Part shown: positions 1-12,224 of the stretch, piece after piece
How the letters are laid out: each line of letters opens with the position of its first letter
Numbering within the stretch: the stretch's first letter is position 1
Origin: Syngnathus acus
Lineage: Eukaryota > Chordata > Actinopteri > Syngnathiformes > Syngnathidae
NCBI RefSeq assembly: GCF_901709675.1
Contig: NC_051090.1
Location: 6,465,842 to 6,529,841 of the forward strand
Reading direction: 5' to 3'
DNA length: 64,000 nucleotides
Made by a program: the position numbers and the translations under genes
Notes under the pieces: generated by a model
Told to the model about the DNA's origin: nothing
Database searches by the model: none
The model's input: the letters and a program-made list of their open reading frames with translations, nothing else

Positions 1-2
1 CA

Positions 3-98
3 GCAGGACAGAGTGACACAAATCTAAATCCAGAGGAATTCACCGTTCAAGAGTCTGCAAGTGAGCTTTTATCATCTCCCAGTGCTTGTTGTGTCTAG
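3..98 (+). CDS. Probable last coding exon (partial) of an unidentified gene entering from the left
   Basis: Reading frame 3 is open from the window edge to a TAG at 96-98 and gives about 31 residues, rich in Ser, Glu and Thr, ending in a Cys-Cys-Val tail. The other two + frames stop within the first 27 bases. The following kilobase has no good ORF on this strand and carries two AATAAA signals, which fits a 3' UTR. I do not recognise the protein. The two cysteines next to the C-terminus could be lipid-modified, but that is a guess from the residues alone. The exon start lies outside the window, so the frame cannot be proven here; a chance open frame of this length is possible. Confidence 0.4.
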   Translation, partial: AGQSDTNLNPEEFTVQESASELLSSPSACCV

Positions 99-1075
99 GT
101 CACCTCTACCTCTCATGTGGCCAGACTACATTCATATTCATTTCATTTTTGGATTATGTGCTGTCCATAATGTCAGGTAATTAAAAAAAAATCGGATCTG
201 TTTCGGGATGGCCACTTCCTGCAAATATTTAAATACGTGAGTGTCTGCGTGTTAGCTGTGGCCGACAGCAGCCTGTGTGTAAGTCTGATCATTGAGCCCC
301 GCCCCCTCCCATGTGAGGTCATCACAGTAAATATGATTTGAAAAACCCGTAAAAAAGGATCGTTTCAAATTCTGTGATCGATGAACTGCAATATAAGGAC
401 ACTGACTTGCTAAGAACATCTGACCCACTTTTCTATTTCTAATCTCCTGTCCCTTGTGACTCCCAGTTACCCACACAGAAGGAAAGTTCAAGTCCCAACT
501 GTCCAAGGTGATGGCGATCGGATACACGAGACACACAGAGCTGTGAGAACTCGGTGCTCGGACGTCACTCTCTGCGTCGAGGATGACGACAACTACATAA
601 CATCTGATGATAAATAAAACCAACAAGATCCTTTTTAGTTTTTACACGACTATTTTTCTTCTCTCTTCTTTTTAAATATTTTTGGGTGCTGTTTGTCCTG
701 AAGCAAGACGCCATCATGTTCTCTAATCTGATGCTTCTTTTACCCCCAAAGGCAACATTTCCATAAATCCTCATCCCTCGCTTGTTTGGTGAATACAAAT
801 TAAAAGGAAAAAAAACACAGTTGTGATGGGTGTATACCTTGTTTACTTTCAGTGTCCTCTCTCGCTGTAGCGGCCGCCCGTGTAGGTTGAGGAAACTATT
901 TTGGTTGGGACTTTTGTTTTTGCCATCGGTCAAGCGTTCCTCGGTGGTCCCAACACGTCTAGGTGATAGCTGGGGAAACAGAAATAAGATGTTGAGTCTG
1001 TATTTTTATTTTTTTTAAAATAAAGGGGCTTTTTTTCTACACTTGTAATTTCTGATCCAATAAATTTGAGCTGAC
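99..1075 (+). other. Probable 3' UTR of the left-edge gene
   Basis: Non-coding, AT-rich stretch between the TAG at 96-98 and AATAAA signals at 1019-1024 and 1059-1064. ORFs here are short and resemble nothing known to me. The assignment rests only on the preceding stop codon and the two signals. Confidence 0.35.
1019..1064 (+). terminator. Two candidate poly(A) signals
   Basis: AATAAA occurs at 1019-1024 and again at 1059-1064 on the + strand, about 1 kb after the putative stop codon at 96-98. A T-rich stretch follows near 1090-1098. Confidence 0.4.
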
Positions 1076-4000
1076 ACTGAAAATTCCCGGGTTTTTTTCA
1101 AGTTGGTAAACCTTGCACATTCATTAGTTGAAGTGACATATGACAATGTTTTTCCTTCACTGTGCATGCACAAAATAAATGAACAAATTATTGTGATAAT
1201 GGCTATTGTTGCACGCTCTCATGTGCAAAAATATAATATTTTTATGTTTACCCTTTGTTGTCTGCCGTTTGAGCCCACAGATGGGGGGGGGACATCATCT
1301 TGATTTGTTTTGACGTTTGACAACTGTTTTTGATGTACCTTCTTTGAAAAGTAAGCTTTTTGATCCATTTCTCAGTCAACGCATGAAAAATATTCACAAT
1401 TTTCATGACTAGATCAGTGATTCTCAATCGTTTTAGTGCACAGTAGTCGAGTGCAGCGTTTCTTAACCTCTATTGAGCCAAGGAGCATTTTAACCAAAAC
1501 AAAACAGCTTATTCAACTAAACAAGGCCGTATTTGAAAATTAACTAAACATGCAAGTGAATTCAGATGAGTTCATTACACTGTTGTATATTTTGTGAAAT
1601 CTTTTGGTATGCCATCAGATTTTCCCAATGTAAAATAAGTGCCTCAGCTCATTAAACGCTATAAACACACTGGTTGAATTATTGTGAATTCAATTTTTCA
1701 TGTAAATTATGCCTGCGAGTGAAGCACTGTCAAATCTTTTTGTCATGCCCAAGATAACCTCATTTTACACACAAATAATCTTAATTTAATCTCTACTCTG
1801 ATGCAACAACGCGGAACGCTTGCTCAGCAAACACGACTCCATTAAAATAAATGTTTCTAAAACGCATTTTGCTCCATTAGCATGTATCGTCCCGGGATAC
1901 ATGAGATAAAGAGCTTTCATTGTTGCCTCTTCATTTCATGCGGGAACGGCTTTGCAGGGGGATGGACTAAATCCTGCAGTACACGTGGGAATTTATACGA
2001 CTCTGTAGTCTCATGCATTCTATAGAAACGTCAGGAGGGATTAATTCATTTGATGTTAAGCCTACAGCAAGCAACTCATCCCGATTGAAACCGAAAGATG
2101 TTTCAATACATGTAATAAATATCACATTGACCCACAATACTTGACCAGTTGATGTTGACTACAGTCGTGACACCCACGAGGCATCCTCGATGTAATAAAA
2201 GCATGAAAGCCTTTCGAGCGTTCCGTATCTCGGTATCACTTCACTCGTGTCCTTTTTATGATACTCCAGGCGGCCTTTATGTTGACATCGCCACTCTTTT
2301 GCACTTCTAACACCCCCCTGCTCCATGAACAGAATATAAAAATCCCTTTTTTTTGTTCTAAATACACTCCATGCTGGCAAGAGGCAAGGCAGATTGTGAT
2401 GGCGTGCTATAAAAGTCCACTCATGATGTTGCTGCTGGGCAGGCACGACTTTGTTTGCCAGCTGGTTCGCCGCTCTGCTCTTGCTTCCTCCAAAATATCT
2501 CGGCAGCCATCTGATAAAGGCTGTCATGAGATGTTGTAAATGCTTTCATGTTCCACTTTTGATGGGCTCAACTTGACTTTGGAGTTAAGAGTCAAAGGTC
2601 AAAGCGGCGGATTGGCTGCAGTAAAAAAAGCTCGCGTCTACTCATTTGCCTCAAACTGTGCAGCGTTCCAAATTAAATGTCCCCCCAAAGTGGTACAATG
2701 TAGAGGGCAACTAAAATAAATGTGCTGTTGACATTCTAATGAAATTGCTTGGCATTAACATGCAACAAAGGATTTTTCTTTATAGTACCTGAGCACATAA
2801 ACAGCGAATAGGTATGTTTTCCTGAATATGCGGAGAAACATTTTTACTGTGCTTAAAACCTCGTATTCAATTTCCCAACCAAAAAACTTGAATATGAATA
2901 GTATACATACTTAAAGCAATCGGAAAGTTAAATATGAATTATTAACGTAATGATCAATGTAGTACCTACAAACTGCAGATAGGTGACAGTATTACGCCTC
3001 CTTGTTCGCTAATCTGTGCATGTTTATAATCATTAATTAGAGATTAATTAGAACATTTTCTTTGGAATTTATGACGTGTTTGTATTCCTTCCAGTTATAA
3101 TGTATGATTATCCTCATTTAATATTCTCATTGTATTTCTTTTTTTCCGTTAAAGTGCAGCCCGAATACTTCAATCCTGCACTTGTGTGGGTTTTCACTTA
3201 CATTATAAATTTACATATGCTCGCTTTATTCATGACGCTAAACTATCCATAGGTATGAATGCGAGTCCTGGTGCTGAATATTCCCTCGTTTTTTTTTTAC
3301 GAATAATATTTTAAAAATCCTTTCTAGTTTGGATGAATCCCACAGCAGATGATAACCATTCATAATAGATAATTTCCATAGACTTAAACTATGAATCTAC
3401 CAAATGTTGTTTTATTTATACTATTGTTATTTTCCTTTTTACTTCAAACTCTAAATCCCAGATGGTGTTTTGTCATTGGCAAACCCACTATCTTCTTCAG
3501 CATGACCAAACAGGCTTAAGTGATGCTAAAGTCACCAAGCAATCTTATCTTTTTTCTTTTTTTTTAAGAACCTGCTCAAAATAAACCACACAAACACCTC
3601 GCGTTTGAATGACCTCAATGAATAAAACATGGCGTTGCTGTGCTGTAATGAACAAGAACTGCATTCCAGTCTCCTCTAACACACACCTGCCCACTACTCC
3701 ACCCCCCACCCCCCTTTTCTACTTTGCATCTCCCGATATTTAGAAGGGAACAGATGGAGATTGTGGCCCGGGTCAGTCAAACCATAGGCAGCAAAGGCAA
3801 TAGGATTTTTCTAACACCAGGGGTCTTTGAAGGACTCAACCAATGGCCAGATGCCCCCTGTCGAGGGTACGTTGACCCTGTCAGCTCAGAGCCGTTACAC
3901 TCCGCTCTAGTCTTATCAGGCCCAGATACGATTTATCACCCCCCCTTGCTACATGTACTTTTGTGCTCCACTGAGCCAAAGTAGTCTGAGCTGCAATTAG

Positions 4001-5132
4001 TTCCCATTATATCCCAAGGCCGGGTGGCATTTATGCAACCCCCCAAGGTCGTAATGCGCTCAGGAGTTGTTGCTTGTCATTTTTGCAATTACGGCACTCC
4101 TTTAAATTCTCTAATTGGACCCTTTTCTGGTCTCCTTTAAGAGTTGCTGGTGTAAAGAATGGGGACAAACAGAAGCTGATTTAAATAAGTGTTTCTACTC
4201 AGATGCACAAAATACTGGGAGGAGTAGATGTAAATAGAGGAATTTAGCATATTTATTTATGTATTATAATGTATTTATTATTCATAATTAATTTATTTTT
4301 TGTGATTTATTTATTATTTAGGATTTATTTATTTATTTATTATTCAAATTACAGAATTAGTAATTTTCTTTGGTTGTCTTTTCCACTGACACTTCCAATT
4401 CCATCGCTTCAATTTGTTGCGCTTGTGCCGTTCTCCAAAATGTTCCATTCTGAAACCACGAGTGAGATCTAAAGCATGCAATCAGCTTTTAAATACAGTG
4501 GTCTCCACCACTTTTGCACATTTCAAGCGTCACACGACAAGCAAAAGAGACTGCAATCTGTTAGAGTGAAGATGCAATTTAGAAGCTACACTTTGGGATC
4601 ATCAAGCCCAAAAAGTGCAATCTGTGGGTGCACAGTGAGCATCTGCACAGGGGCTCTTGTTACCAGAACATTAACGCAGACAGATGTTCGGATGGCCTGT
4701 GTGTGTTGAGTCTAAGGACCAAGGAGATTTGTAGACAAGCTGTTCTTTCCTTACTCACCCCACATTGACGTCCTGTCACCTTGGAAACCTGCTCCGACTC
4801 AACTCATTATGGCCCGGCCTTCAAACTCTCCTGTTGAGTAGAAATGATTGAGAAATTATTGCCTTGGCCTTTTCACATCGTGACTATTGCAATTTCTTTT
4901 CACTTTTCTTCACAAAAAAAAAGATAAATCACTAGACTGTCTCAAATGCTTGTTAAGGTGCCATAACATCTGCTGTCTGCTAATTTTCATTCAAATAAAC
5001 TACGGAGATTCATAATTACTATGTATGTATTAGCTTAAGCTTGAGGACTTTTGGTTAAAAAAAAGAAATTATCATTAGGTTGAACATAACAGAAACTAAA
5101 AATCATTTGTGTCAGCAAAATGCATCAGGGGG
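1076..5132. other. Intergenic, no gene recognised
   Basis: AT-rich DNA with scattered short ORFs of no recognisable family. Near 1425-1530 are two phrases typical of the ends of teleost hAT-like repeats (GATTCTCAA, then CGTTTCTTAACCT followed by TTGAGCC). A paired TTAATTAG motif lies at about 3030-3052. An A/T-only low-complexity patch of repeated TTTAT words covers about 4246-4350. The frame at 3724-3984 is open for 86 codons but looks like chance. Confidence 0.5.
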
Positions 5133-5138
5133 TTTATT
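5133..5138 (-). terminator. Candidate poly(A) signal of the PRR16-like gene
   Basis: TTTATT on the + strand is AATAAA on the - strand, 428 bases past the TGA at 5566-5568. It is the first canonical signal I find downstream and gives a 3' UTR of roughly 430-450 bases. Confidence 0.45.
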
Positions 5139-5329
5139 TGACTTTGGAGTGACCAAGCATGTAGGACACGTTAAAGGCAGTATGATTAGATTCTCCCAAA
5201 AATTAAAATAACATTCTTACAGATGAAAGGTGCATGTGGTGCTTCTCACCCAAGGTCATACATGGTGATATTTCCGCCGTAGAGACAGAAAATAACATGA
5301 AAACGTCGCAGAGATATCGATGCTTTCAA

Positions 5330-5450
5330 GTTAGCTAGTGGCAACGTAAGATGGCCGCCGGCTTTCTTTCATTTCAATGGGAAAATTGATTTGAGATACG
5401 AGCTATTTGAGTTATGAGTGTAGTTGTGCAATAAATCAAGCTCATAAATT
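5330..5450. repeat. Dispersed-repeat fragment inside the PRR16-like 3' UTR
   Basis: The stretch with CATTTCAATGGGAAAATTGA, then GAGATACGAGC and GAGTTATGAG, matches wording I know from a common dispersed teleost repeat. It lies between the stop codon and the proposed poly(A) signal, so it would be transcribed in the 3' UTR. Family not named; recognition is from memory of the pattern. Confidence 0.4.
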
Positions 5451-5565
5451 AAGATAGTGTTTAAGACGTGTGATTTGAAAACACAACTTTTGTGAAGAAG
5501 TTTCTGAGAAAAGTGCTACATAAATAAAATTGAATGACATACTTGGCCTTGGAGGGGCCGCAGTC

Positions 5566-8500
5566 TCACACGGTGGTTGAAAGCAGTCTTCTTTTCTCAG
5601 GGTACGGAGGAGCTTTGCGGGGATCCTGCGTCATCTTGGCGGGGTCTGAGAGTCTGTTGTGAGGGTAAGGCGGAGGTTTGCGACCTCTGCGGCCTTGCCC
5701 AGATGGCGGCGGTTTGGCGGCCCCCGCGAGAGGCGGCCCCGCCGATGACGCTCGCCTTTCTCGGTCAGCGTGGGTCGGCGTCTCGGAGTCTGCGGGCGGG
5801 CAGCTGGCGGACGGGTGTCGAGAAGTCGCAGACAGACAGAAGCGCACGGTCGCCGGGTGGTCGTTCCGCGGCGGCTCGATAATGACAGATGGGCCGAGCA
5901 CGGCGGTCGGAAGATATTTTGGGGACACCGGGGAGATGGGGCTGATCATGACAGACGACGAGCCTCCCGGGGAGGATGGAGGAGATTTCGGAAGGTTGAC
6001 TGTCAGCGGAGAGAGTCCGGGGGTGGGTGGTCGGACGGAGAGACTTCTTTGAGGCGACAACGTGGGCTGCGGCTGAACGGAAGAATCCGAATTATTGACC
6101 GTTAGCAACCCTCCGCGTCGCGGAGAATTTCCAAATCGAAGCGCTCTGGTCAACTCTGTGCTCAGTTGGCATGGCAACTCAACTGGAGGTGATCTCCTCC
6201 CACTTGGATGGTCTCTTTTCAGGGTGTAGGTGGTTCCTCGGTGATCTCTTGACACCGAGGGCCTCGGATGGGCTCTTATCACCGTCACTTCGTTGGAGCC
6301 AGAAGAGGAACAGCTCTCGCCTTCTGCTGCTTGGTGCTGCTCGTCTTCATCCAGGTCGATGCAGGAGGTCAGATAGTCGATCTGATGCACCACCTGAACA
6401 ACAACACACAGGGTTGAGTGAAGAAAATATATTCAATAACAAACTTTTTTCTTAAGTTGGTCAACATTTAATTTCCTAAACAGATAAAGCCGCAGAACAT
6501 TCAATTGTAGGAAGTTTGACATTTATAAAGGGGAAAGTCAATGTGCAATTATGAAAATCAATGGTGCTGTTTTTTTTCCCCTTGCAAGTACAGAATAACA
6601 CTGCATTTTTTCTTTTACCGTCATGTTAAGTTAATTTGATTACATTCTAATCTAATTTGAATTGGAGTGAGTTTCTCCTGCATAGACATGCAGTAAATTA
6701 CTGTACCACAGCAAATAACCCAATTTAATAAATCCAAAGAGTGGCATGAGATTTTTTATTTTTAATGTAAAATATGTGCTTTGCCGCAATAAAGGTTGGG
6801 AGGCACTGATGTGAAATGCAAGAATTGACAGGAAGTAAGATAACGATTGCAAACAGGACCATGTATATTTATTTATACGCAGCAGTCATGGATCTGGTGT
6901 TTTTGTTTGGCACACACACACAACACAACACACACACACGCGTAAAATTACGACAGTTGCAATGATGGGAGAAAATTACTCCAGGGAAAATATTTGACCT
7001 CTCCCTCCACCTGTGCATGGATAAATCCTGAGCTGAAACAGAATTATTTCTTTTTTTTTATGATTACAATTTTTTTTTATACGTTCCAAAAACCTCTCCT
7101 TGCTGATGTCAAAGGATGACCTGTTTTCCAACCCCCCCCTCATCTAGCTTTGTGGCGGAGGCGTTTGATTTTTCTTTGAAGTGCAGAGTGCATGTTTGTG
7201 TGGATGTGACGCAGGGCTAGCAGCTTGTTAGAATGTCAGGAATCACCAGAGATAAAAGAGTGCAGGACGCTGATTGAGTGCTGTTGTTGTTGTTGCTGCT
7301 CCTCCCAAGTGTGTTGATTATAAACAATCATTGTTGTGGTGGCGAGGAACTGCATAGCACATCCTAACATTTTGGATTTGATTTGCAAAAGCGGCGATTA
7401 ATGATGCGCTTTGAATGATTCCTGACGTGGACGGTTAATATTGCAGGAAATTTGTTAGTTATGTACTAGAATCAATTTTTGACACATTATGGAAAACTGA
7501 AGTTATGTATGAGAATTAATTATTGACACATTATGGAATTGCGTGTTGCTCTCCATTAAGTGTGAAATTAAACCAAAAAAAATCACGTCCACTTTTCATG
7601 AAAATTAAAATATGTAAAAATGGGGACAGCACTTCCTACGCATGTACTGAACAGAAAAAAATCGTATCTGAAAAAAATAAAGCCGGAATTAAGTTCTACA
7701 ATTTGATTTCGATTTGAATCCGATTTAATTATTCAACCTTGGCGACAGAGTGTACCGTAAAAATGAAGTGCTGTCCCGATGAGTGAAAATACAATTACTT
7801 AGAATAGCTAGCTTAAAAGTAGCAAATTTAGTTTAAGATACAGAATGCTAATTTGCGACAACTCTGGAGTCTGTCAGTCGACATGACTGTTATGCTAATG
7901 ATCAGACAGTAACCCGGTAAACGTCGTAGCGAAACATCGTCTTTCTACTTTTGCTCGACTGTTTGTAACAGCTGTCAACTGGGTTTAACTTAAAAGCAAC
8001 AATTCTACCAGTAATTGGTTCTTAAATCAAACAGAATGCAACAGAATGATATAACAGGCCTTTGAAATACAATACTTTGATGTATTGTCTCATTTACGAA
8101 AATTGGGGATTTTTTTTTTTGTTGTTTTCCATAAATGTCGCCAACCTGCTCAGTGATGTTTCAACACAAGCGTTTCCCTGCGACCCCGGATGACAAGGTT
8201 AATGCCTGAGCTTTATCACTGACCGGGTGGTTGCGGATGAAATGCGGATAATGTGAAACGTGAGGTGGGCACGAGAATAAATGGATAGTGAAAAGCGGTC
8301 CGACTGAGCTTTGAACAACATCTGTCCAGGAGGAAGAAGAGTTTGGAGGATAAGAGATGATGATGATGGGGCACAGGAGGAAGACAGAGAAGCAGGTGGA
8401 CGTTTCGCTTACTGTCACAACGCATCATTTCGGGAAGCCCGTGAACATGTATGGCAAATGAGGCGTGACTCTCATCTCATTCAAAAAAAAAAATAATAAA

Positions 8501-10451
8501 AATTAGGTATGACTTGAGAGCAAACACTGCACACGGACACGAAAAATGGGAGTGTGAGCAAGAGTGGGGATAATTTGCAGAATATGTTGGATGCACCCAA
8601 CCCAAATGCTGACTCCCTCATGCATATTTAATTCTGCTGAAGGCGTACAGTTTGAGTATGCAAAGTCATAAAAAAGATTTCTAAAGACAGGAATGTTACA
8701 GACTGGGGTTCTCGGGGGGGCCCCATGAGAGACGGCCAGAGAAATTGATACTAGAGGTCCCGTAAGGATCCACATTAGGACCCTTACTTCTTTCACAAAG
8801 GCTACATATTTGCCCACAAGTGGTACCGTCTAGTTCCGTAATGAGCAACCTAACAAAAACGCTTTCTCTACTACACCTGAGCAGCTTTAAGTTGCAATAA
8901 CACAATTCACCACTAGATGGCTTAGCAGCACTTCCACCTATTCATCTCTATCTCTAAAGGAAATTCTTTCTAGATGGATAGGAACTATCCAGCATTTTAG
9001 TTATGGTTTTAGTGTGAATAAGAAGCTATTTAAATTTAAGGTGACAATCAAGACAAACATTTGACAAACATCTTAAAACAATAAAATTGAATGTAAAGAA
9101 ATAAACAGTAAATAAATGGGAAATCAACTCCTTTGTAACTGATTTATCAACTCCCAGACAGGAGTTTAAGTGGATTCCAGGCTATGGATGAAACTCTAAA
9201 ACATTCATCCATTCATCTTCTCTACCACTTATTGAGGTTTCGGGTGAGTGGTCACAAAGGAGCTCTGAGGGCAACTAAAACAACAATGTGGGCCTGCGAC
9301 ATAAAGAAGTTTGACACCTCTGATATCAAGTCTGCAATGAATCCGACGTACGTTCATGCCATGTGGGAGGGAAAAAAAACAGGAGAAGAAGAACCTGCCA
9401 ACTCCACACAGGTATACCTGAGAGGCAAACCCCGAAGCACTTGCGCAGAATGAAAACAAAATCTCTTTACCTCTTTCATTTCCTCCTGAACATCCCTCAG
9501 TGCAGTCAGAACATGCTCCAGGTTATCCACCACCCGCTTGAGCTGGTTCCGAACCATTTTTCTATTGCAGTCCATCCCCCTCCTGGGTGGTTCCTCCTCA
9601 CTCTTTGGTTTGTGCCGGACCCACCTGGTCTGGCTGGTGGCCAATCCCGGAATGCGTTTGCCGCGTTTACCTGGACCTCTCAGAGTGGTGGTAAAGCCCA
9701 AACCTTTGTAAGGAGCATCATTGGAAAAGATGACTCCATTGGAGCCTTCCACAGGTGTTTCTCGAAGCATACTGAGGTCTCTTTGGCTCTGACAGTTCCT
9801 CCTGATGTAGCTGAAACTAGATCTGAAACCACGCTGTCCATCTTTTGATGATCCCTGAGGGTTTGAACTGAGCCAGACGGATGACTGCAGGTCTCTCTGA
9901 TGAATAACGTGGCTGGTGTAGTCCCAAACGTCCTCCCGACTCTCTTCCAAGCAGACGCCAACCTTAGAGTCTGAACCTTCGATTAGAAGAGCTGGAGTAG
10001 GAACCGGGGGGGTTCCCTCGCGAGGCCCGTATTTAGCGACCGGGGAGCCGGACATGGGAGTGTCGCCGAGGCTCGGTTGGCTAATGGGATCTAGTTCCAC
10101 GTCTGAGGACTGTTTGGACTTTGCAGGACTGCCGTCCTTCTGTTTGCCCAAGATATGGTGGCCCCTCAACACCACCGGCAGCATCCTGGCCATTCCCACG
10201 CCATTGCAACGCAGCTCGCTCTTCTTCGCCTTGTTCTTGCCCGGGATGGAGAAGATTCCGATCCCTTTGGTTCTCTCCAGAGGGGTCAGGTTGTCATGGA
10301 GCTCAGGGTTGGATTTGTAGGGCCCGTTGAGCCCCAGGTCAGGACTTTGCTGGGACTTGAGACTGTTGCGCAGCCACGGGATGAAGTGAGGAGCATGAGG
10401 CTTGAAGGCTCTATGCTCCTTGGCCGCCGGAGCCCTGCTGTCAGAGAACAT
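5566..10451 (-). CDS. PRR16 (Largen)/INSYN1-family coiled-coil, proline-rich protein, 602 aa
   Basis: Two coding exons, 9471-10451 and 5566-6393, join in phase 0 (donor GAG|GTAAAG, acceptor CAG|GTGGTG). A charged helix at residues 293-327 runs across the junction into VVHQIDYLTS (328-337). PRR16 and INSYN1 share a VV-x-QID-x-LTS core after a similar coil, and from memory the INSYN1 coding junction is also just before VV. Exon 2 is Pro/Ser rich with SPISPVSPKY, one PPxY motif (PPPY, 567-570), a PPYP motif near 590, and an STTV end that fits a class I PDZ ligand; PRR16 also ends in TTV. Known members are about 290-305 residues, so this one is about twice as long; the extra length is mainly the 290 residues before the coil. 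PRR16 is linked to cell-size control and INSYN1 to inhibitory synapses; which role applies here is not shown. The ATG at 10449-10451 is the first in frame. Confidence 0.78.
7457..7538. repeat. Diverged 44-bp tandem duplication
   Basis: The unit beginning AGTTATGTA at 7457 recurs at 7501. Both copies share TAGAAT/GAGAAT and the block TTGACACATTATGGAA. A few substitutions separate the copies, so it is a single old duplication rather than an active microsatellite. Confidence 0.7.
9200..9440. repeat. Decayed teleost dispersed repeat next to an exon
   Basis: Contains CATCCATTCATCTTCT followed by a decayed 'accacttattgaggtt' phrase, then GCCAACTCCACACAGG about 170 bases later. Both phrases are characteristic of an abundant teleost repeat also glimpsed at 13131, 42185, 51811 and 60515. 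Its right end lies only about 30 bases from the donor of PRR16-like exon 1. Confidence 0.5.
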
Positions 10452-12224
10452 GCTGATGGATGATGTCCACGAGAAACACAGGGAAGACGGACTCCTGAGA
10501 CGGCGAGAGCTTCCTTCTTTTTTGCCATAAATCTCCTCCCACTTTTGCCATCAACTTCGGCAGTATCTCCTCAATCTGTCACCGCTTCCTGCTCCTGCCC
10601 TTTTTTTTTCCTCTTCAACTTTTATCCAATTTTCTCCTACTTGCAACTCATTCTCAAATCATCCGAGCCTCGTTTTGTGGTTTTGATCTCATCAACCTGC
10701 CTCCTCCTTTCTACCTTCTCTCCCTCACTCGTGTCTCTGGAGCCTCTCAAGCCGGCTTTTGAACCTGCGTCTCCTCTTCCAGCCCTCCAGCGACTCACTG
10801 GCTCACAGCAGCAGAGGCTTCTCGTCTCTACAGCTCTCTCGCTCGCTCTCTCTTCCCAGCACCCCCCCCCCCCCTTTTTGCTCTGCAGCGCACTGCACTG
10901 CCTCCAATTCCCACTCTTTCTTCCTCCCACTCCCTCTCACAATTCTAACTCACTGCCCTCATCTCCACTGTCAGTCCTTTATCCTGTCATCGCAACTGTC
11001 CCGTTCGTCTCCCCTTTTCCCTCAGCTTTTCGTAAGCCGGCCGCCGCCAACCACCCTCCGGCTTCCAGGAGAGAGAGAGCAGCTGAACTCCAATCAAGAT
11101 GCCAGTGTTATTAATCCCTGGTTAGCCGGTATGTGTGCCCACGTGACTCCCCCTGCCTGCATCCTCATCTGATTACTCCTTACCCCCGGCTCAGCCCTTC
11201 CACAATTAAATGCTGCTTTGGCTAAGAGGAGGTTTTAGGGGAGGGATGCGAGAGGTGGAAAAAGGGCAAATAATTGTAAGCTACAACATCAGGCATCAGC
11301 AGTTTGACAGAAACTATAAGCTGTCCAGCTGCAGAGTGGGAAAAAGTGTTATCCCGTACACCCCCCGCCCCCCTTTTTTTTTTCTTCCGCAAAGCAACTT
11401 TCATTTGTTCCAATAATGCAGAGACAAGTGCTATTTTCAGCTTTCCTCGTTGCTCGACGAGTAAATCTTGGCAGCTCGGATGAGATTTCTCGTATTTGAC
11501 AAGCCCGGGGATGCCTCCCAGGTACCCTCCTCGCGATTCATGCGGCTGCTCGGGGTCCCTCCCTCTCTCATGAAAAGACAGCAGCGGTTTTGCTGTCACT
11601 CAGCAACGAGCATCTCAAAGCGCACGTCATTCCACGACTCAGCACTCCAATGTATTCTTCTGCCAATGCCCTGTTGATATGCTGACATCCTCTGACATGT
11701 ACAGGTACATGAAGGGGAGGGGGATATCACCTCAGGAGGGGTACCGTATAATCCGCAAGCTAAGAAGATTCCCGCCTACATGTCGACAGACTGCTGTCGG
11801 CCAGTAAGGACCACTAGTCTGGATCAAAAAACAATAAAGAGTAATAGAGCGGCTTCTCTTAATCCTGTGGAGCTTTCTTGCTCTGCACGGCATGCAGACT
11901 GTGCACAAAGTCTGCCTCTGTGTAATTATCAGGATGCCCTATCGTGAATGAAAAAAGCATAAAATGAATATTATAAGATTTAATACAGGAGTTGTAGCAT
12001 AAATTCTGCTTTAATTTGTCAACTATAATAATGGTCAATTTTCCTCAATAGTGAAGCAAAATTGTTTTATGATTGTGGTTGAGGGTGGAGGGAGACAAGA
12101 TGAGACAGCTACTCTATTATTGATGCAATGCATAGCACATCGATAAACAAGTTAAAATTAGGACGGATCATTAATAATAACAGCGATGCCGCAATATAGT
12201 AAAAATTGTGTGTGTGTTTTAATT

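Larger units (their letters stand above)
6394..9470 (-). other. Single intron of the PRR16-like gene
   Basis: A 3,077-base intron bounded by GT (9470) and AG (6394). It holds a CA-rich stretch near 6909-6939, a diverged 44-bp tandem duplication at 7457-7538, and a decayed dispersed repeat at about 9200-9440. No further coding exon is recognisable. Confidence 0.65.

Noticed and set aside
3724-3984. 86-codon open frame
   Set aside because: No matching family or splice signals; length is within chance for this composition.
5577-6105. Several open frames of 100-124 codons on the + strand
   Set aside because: They are antisense shadows of PRR16-like exon 2, whose high GC content suppresses stops on both strands.
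9363-10463. Open frames on the + strand of up to 161 codons
   Set aside because: Antisense shadows of PRR16-like exon 1; the - strand frame is longer and carries the family motif.
10545-11114. 189-codon open frame rich in Ser, Pro and Leu on the + strand
   Set aside because: It lies on the opposite strand of the PRR16-like upstream region, where a CT-rich tract creates open frames. No domain, no splice context.
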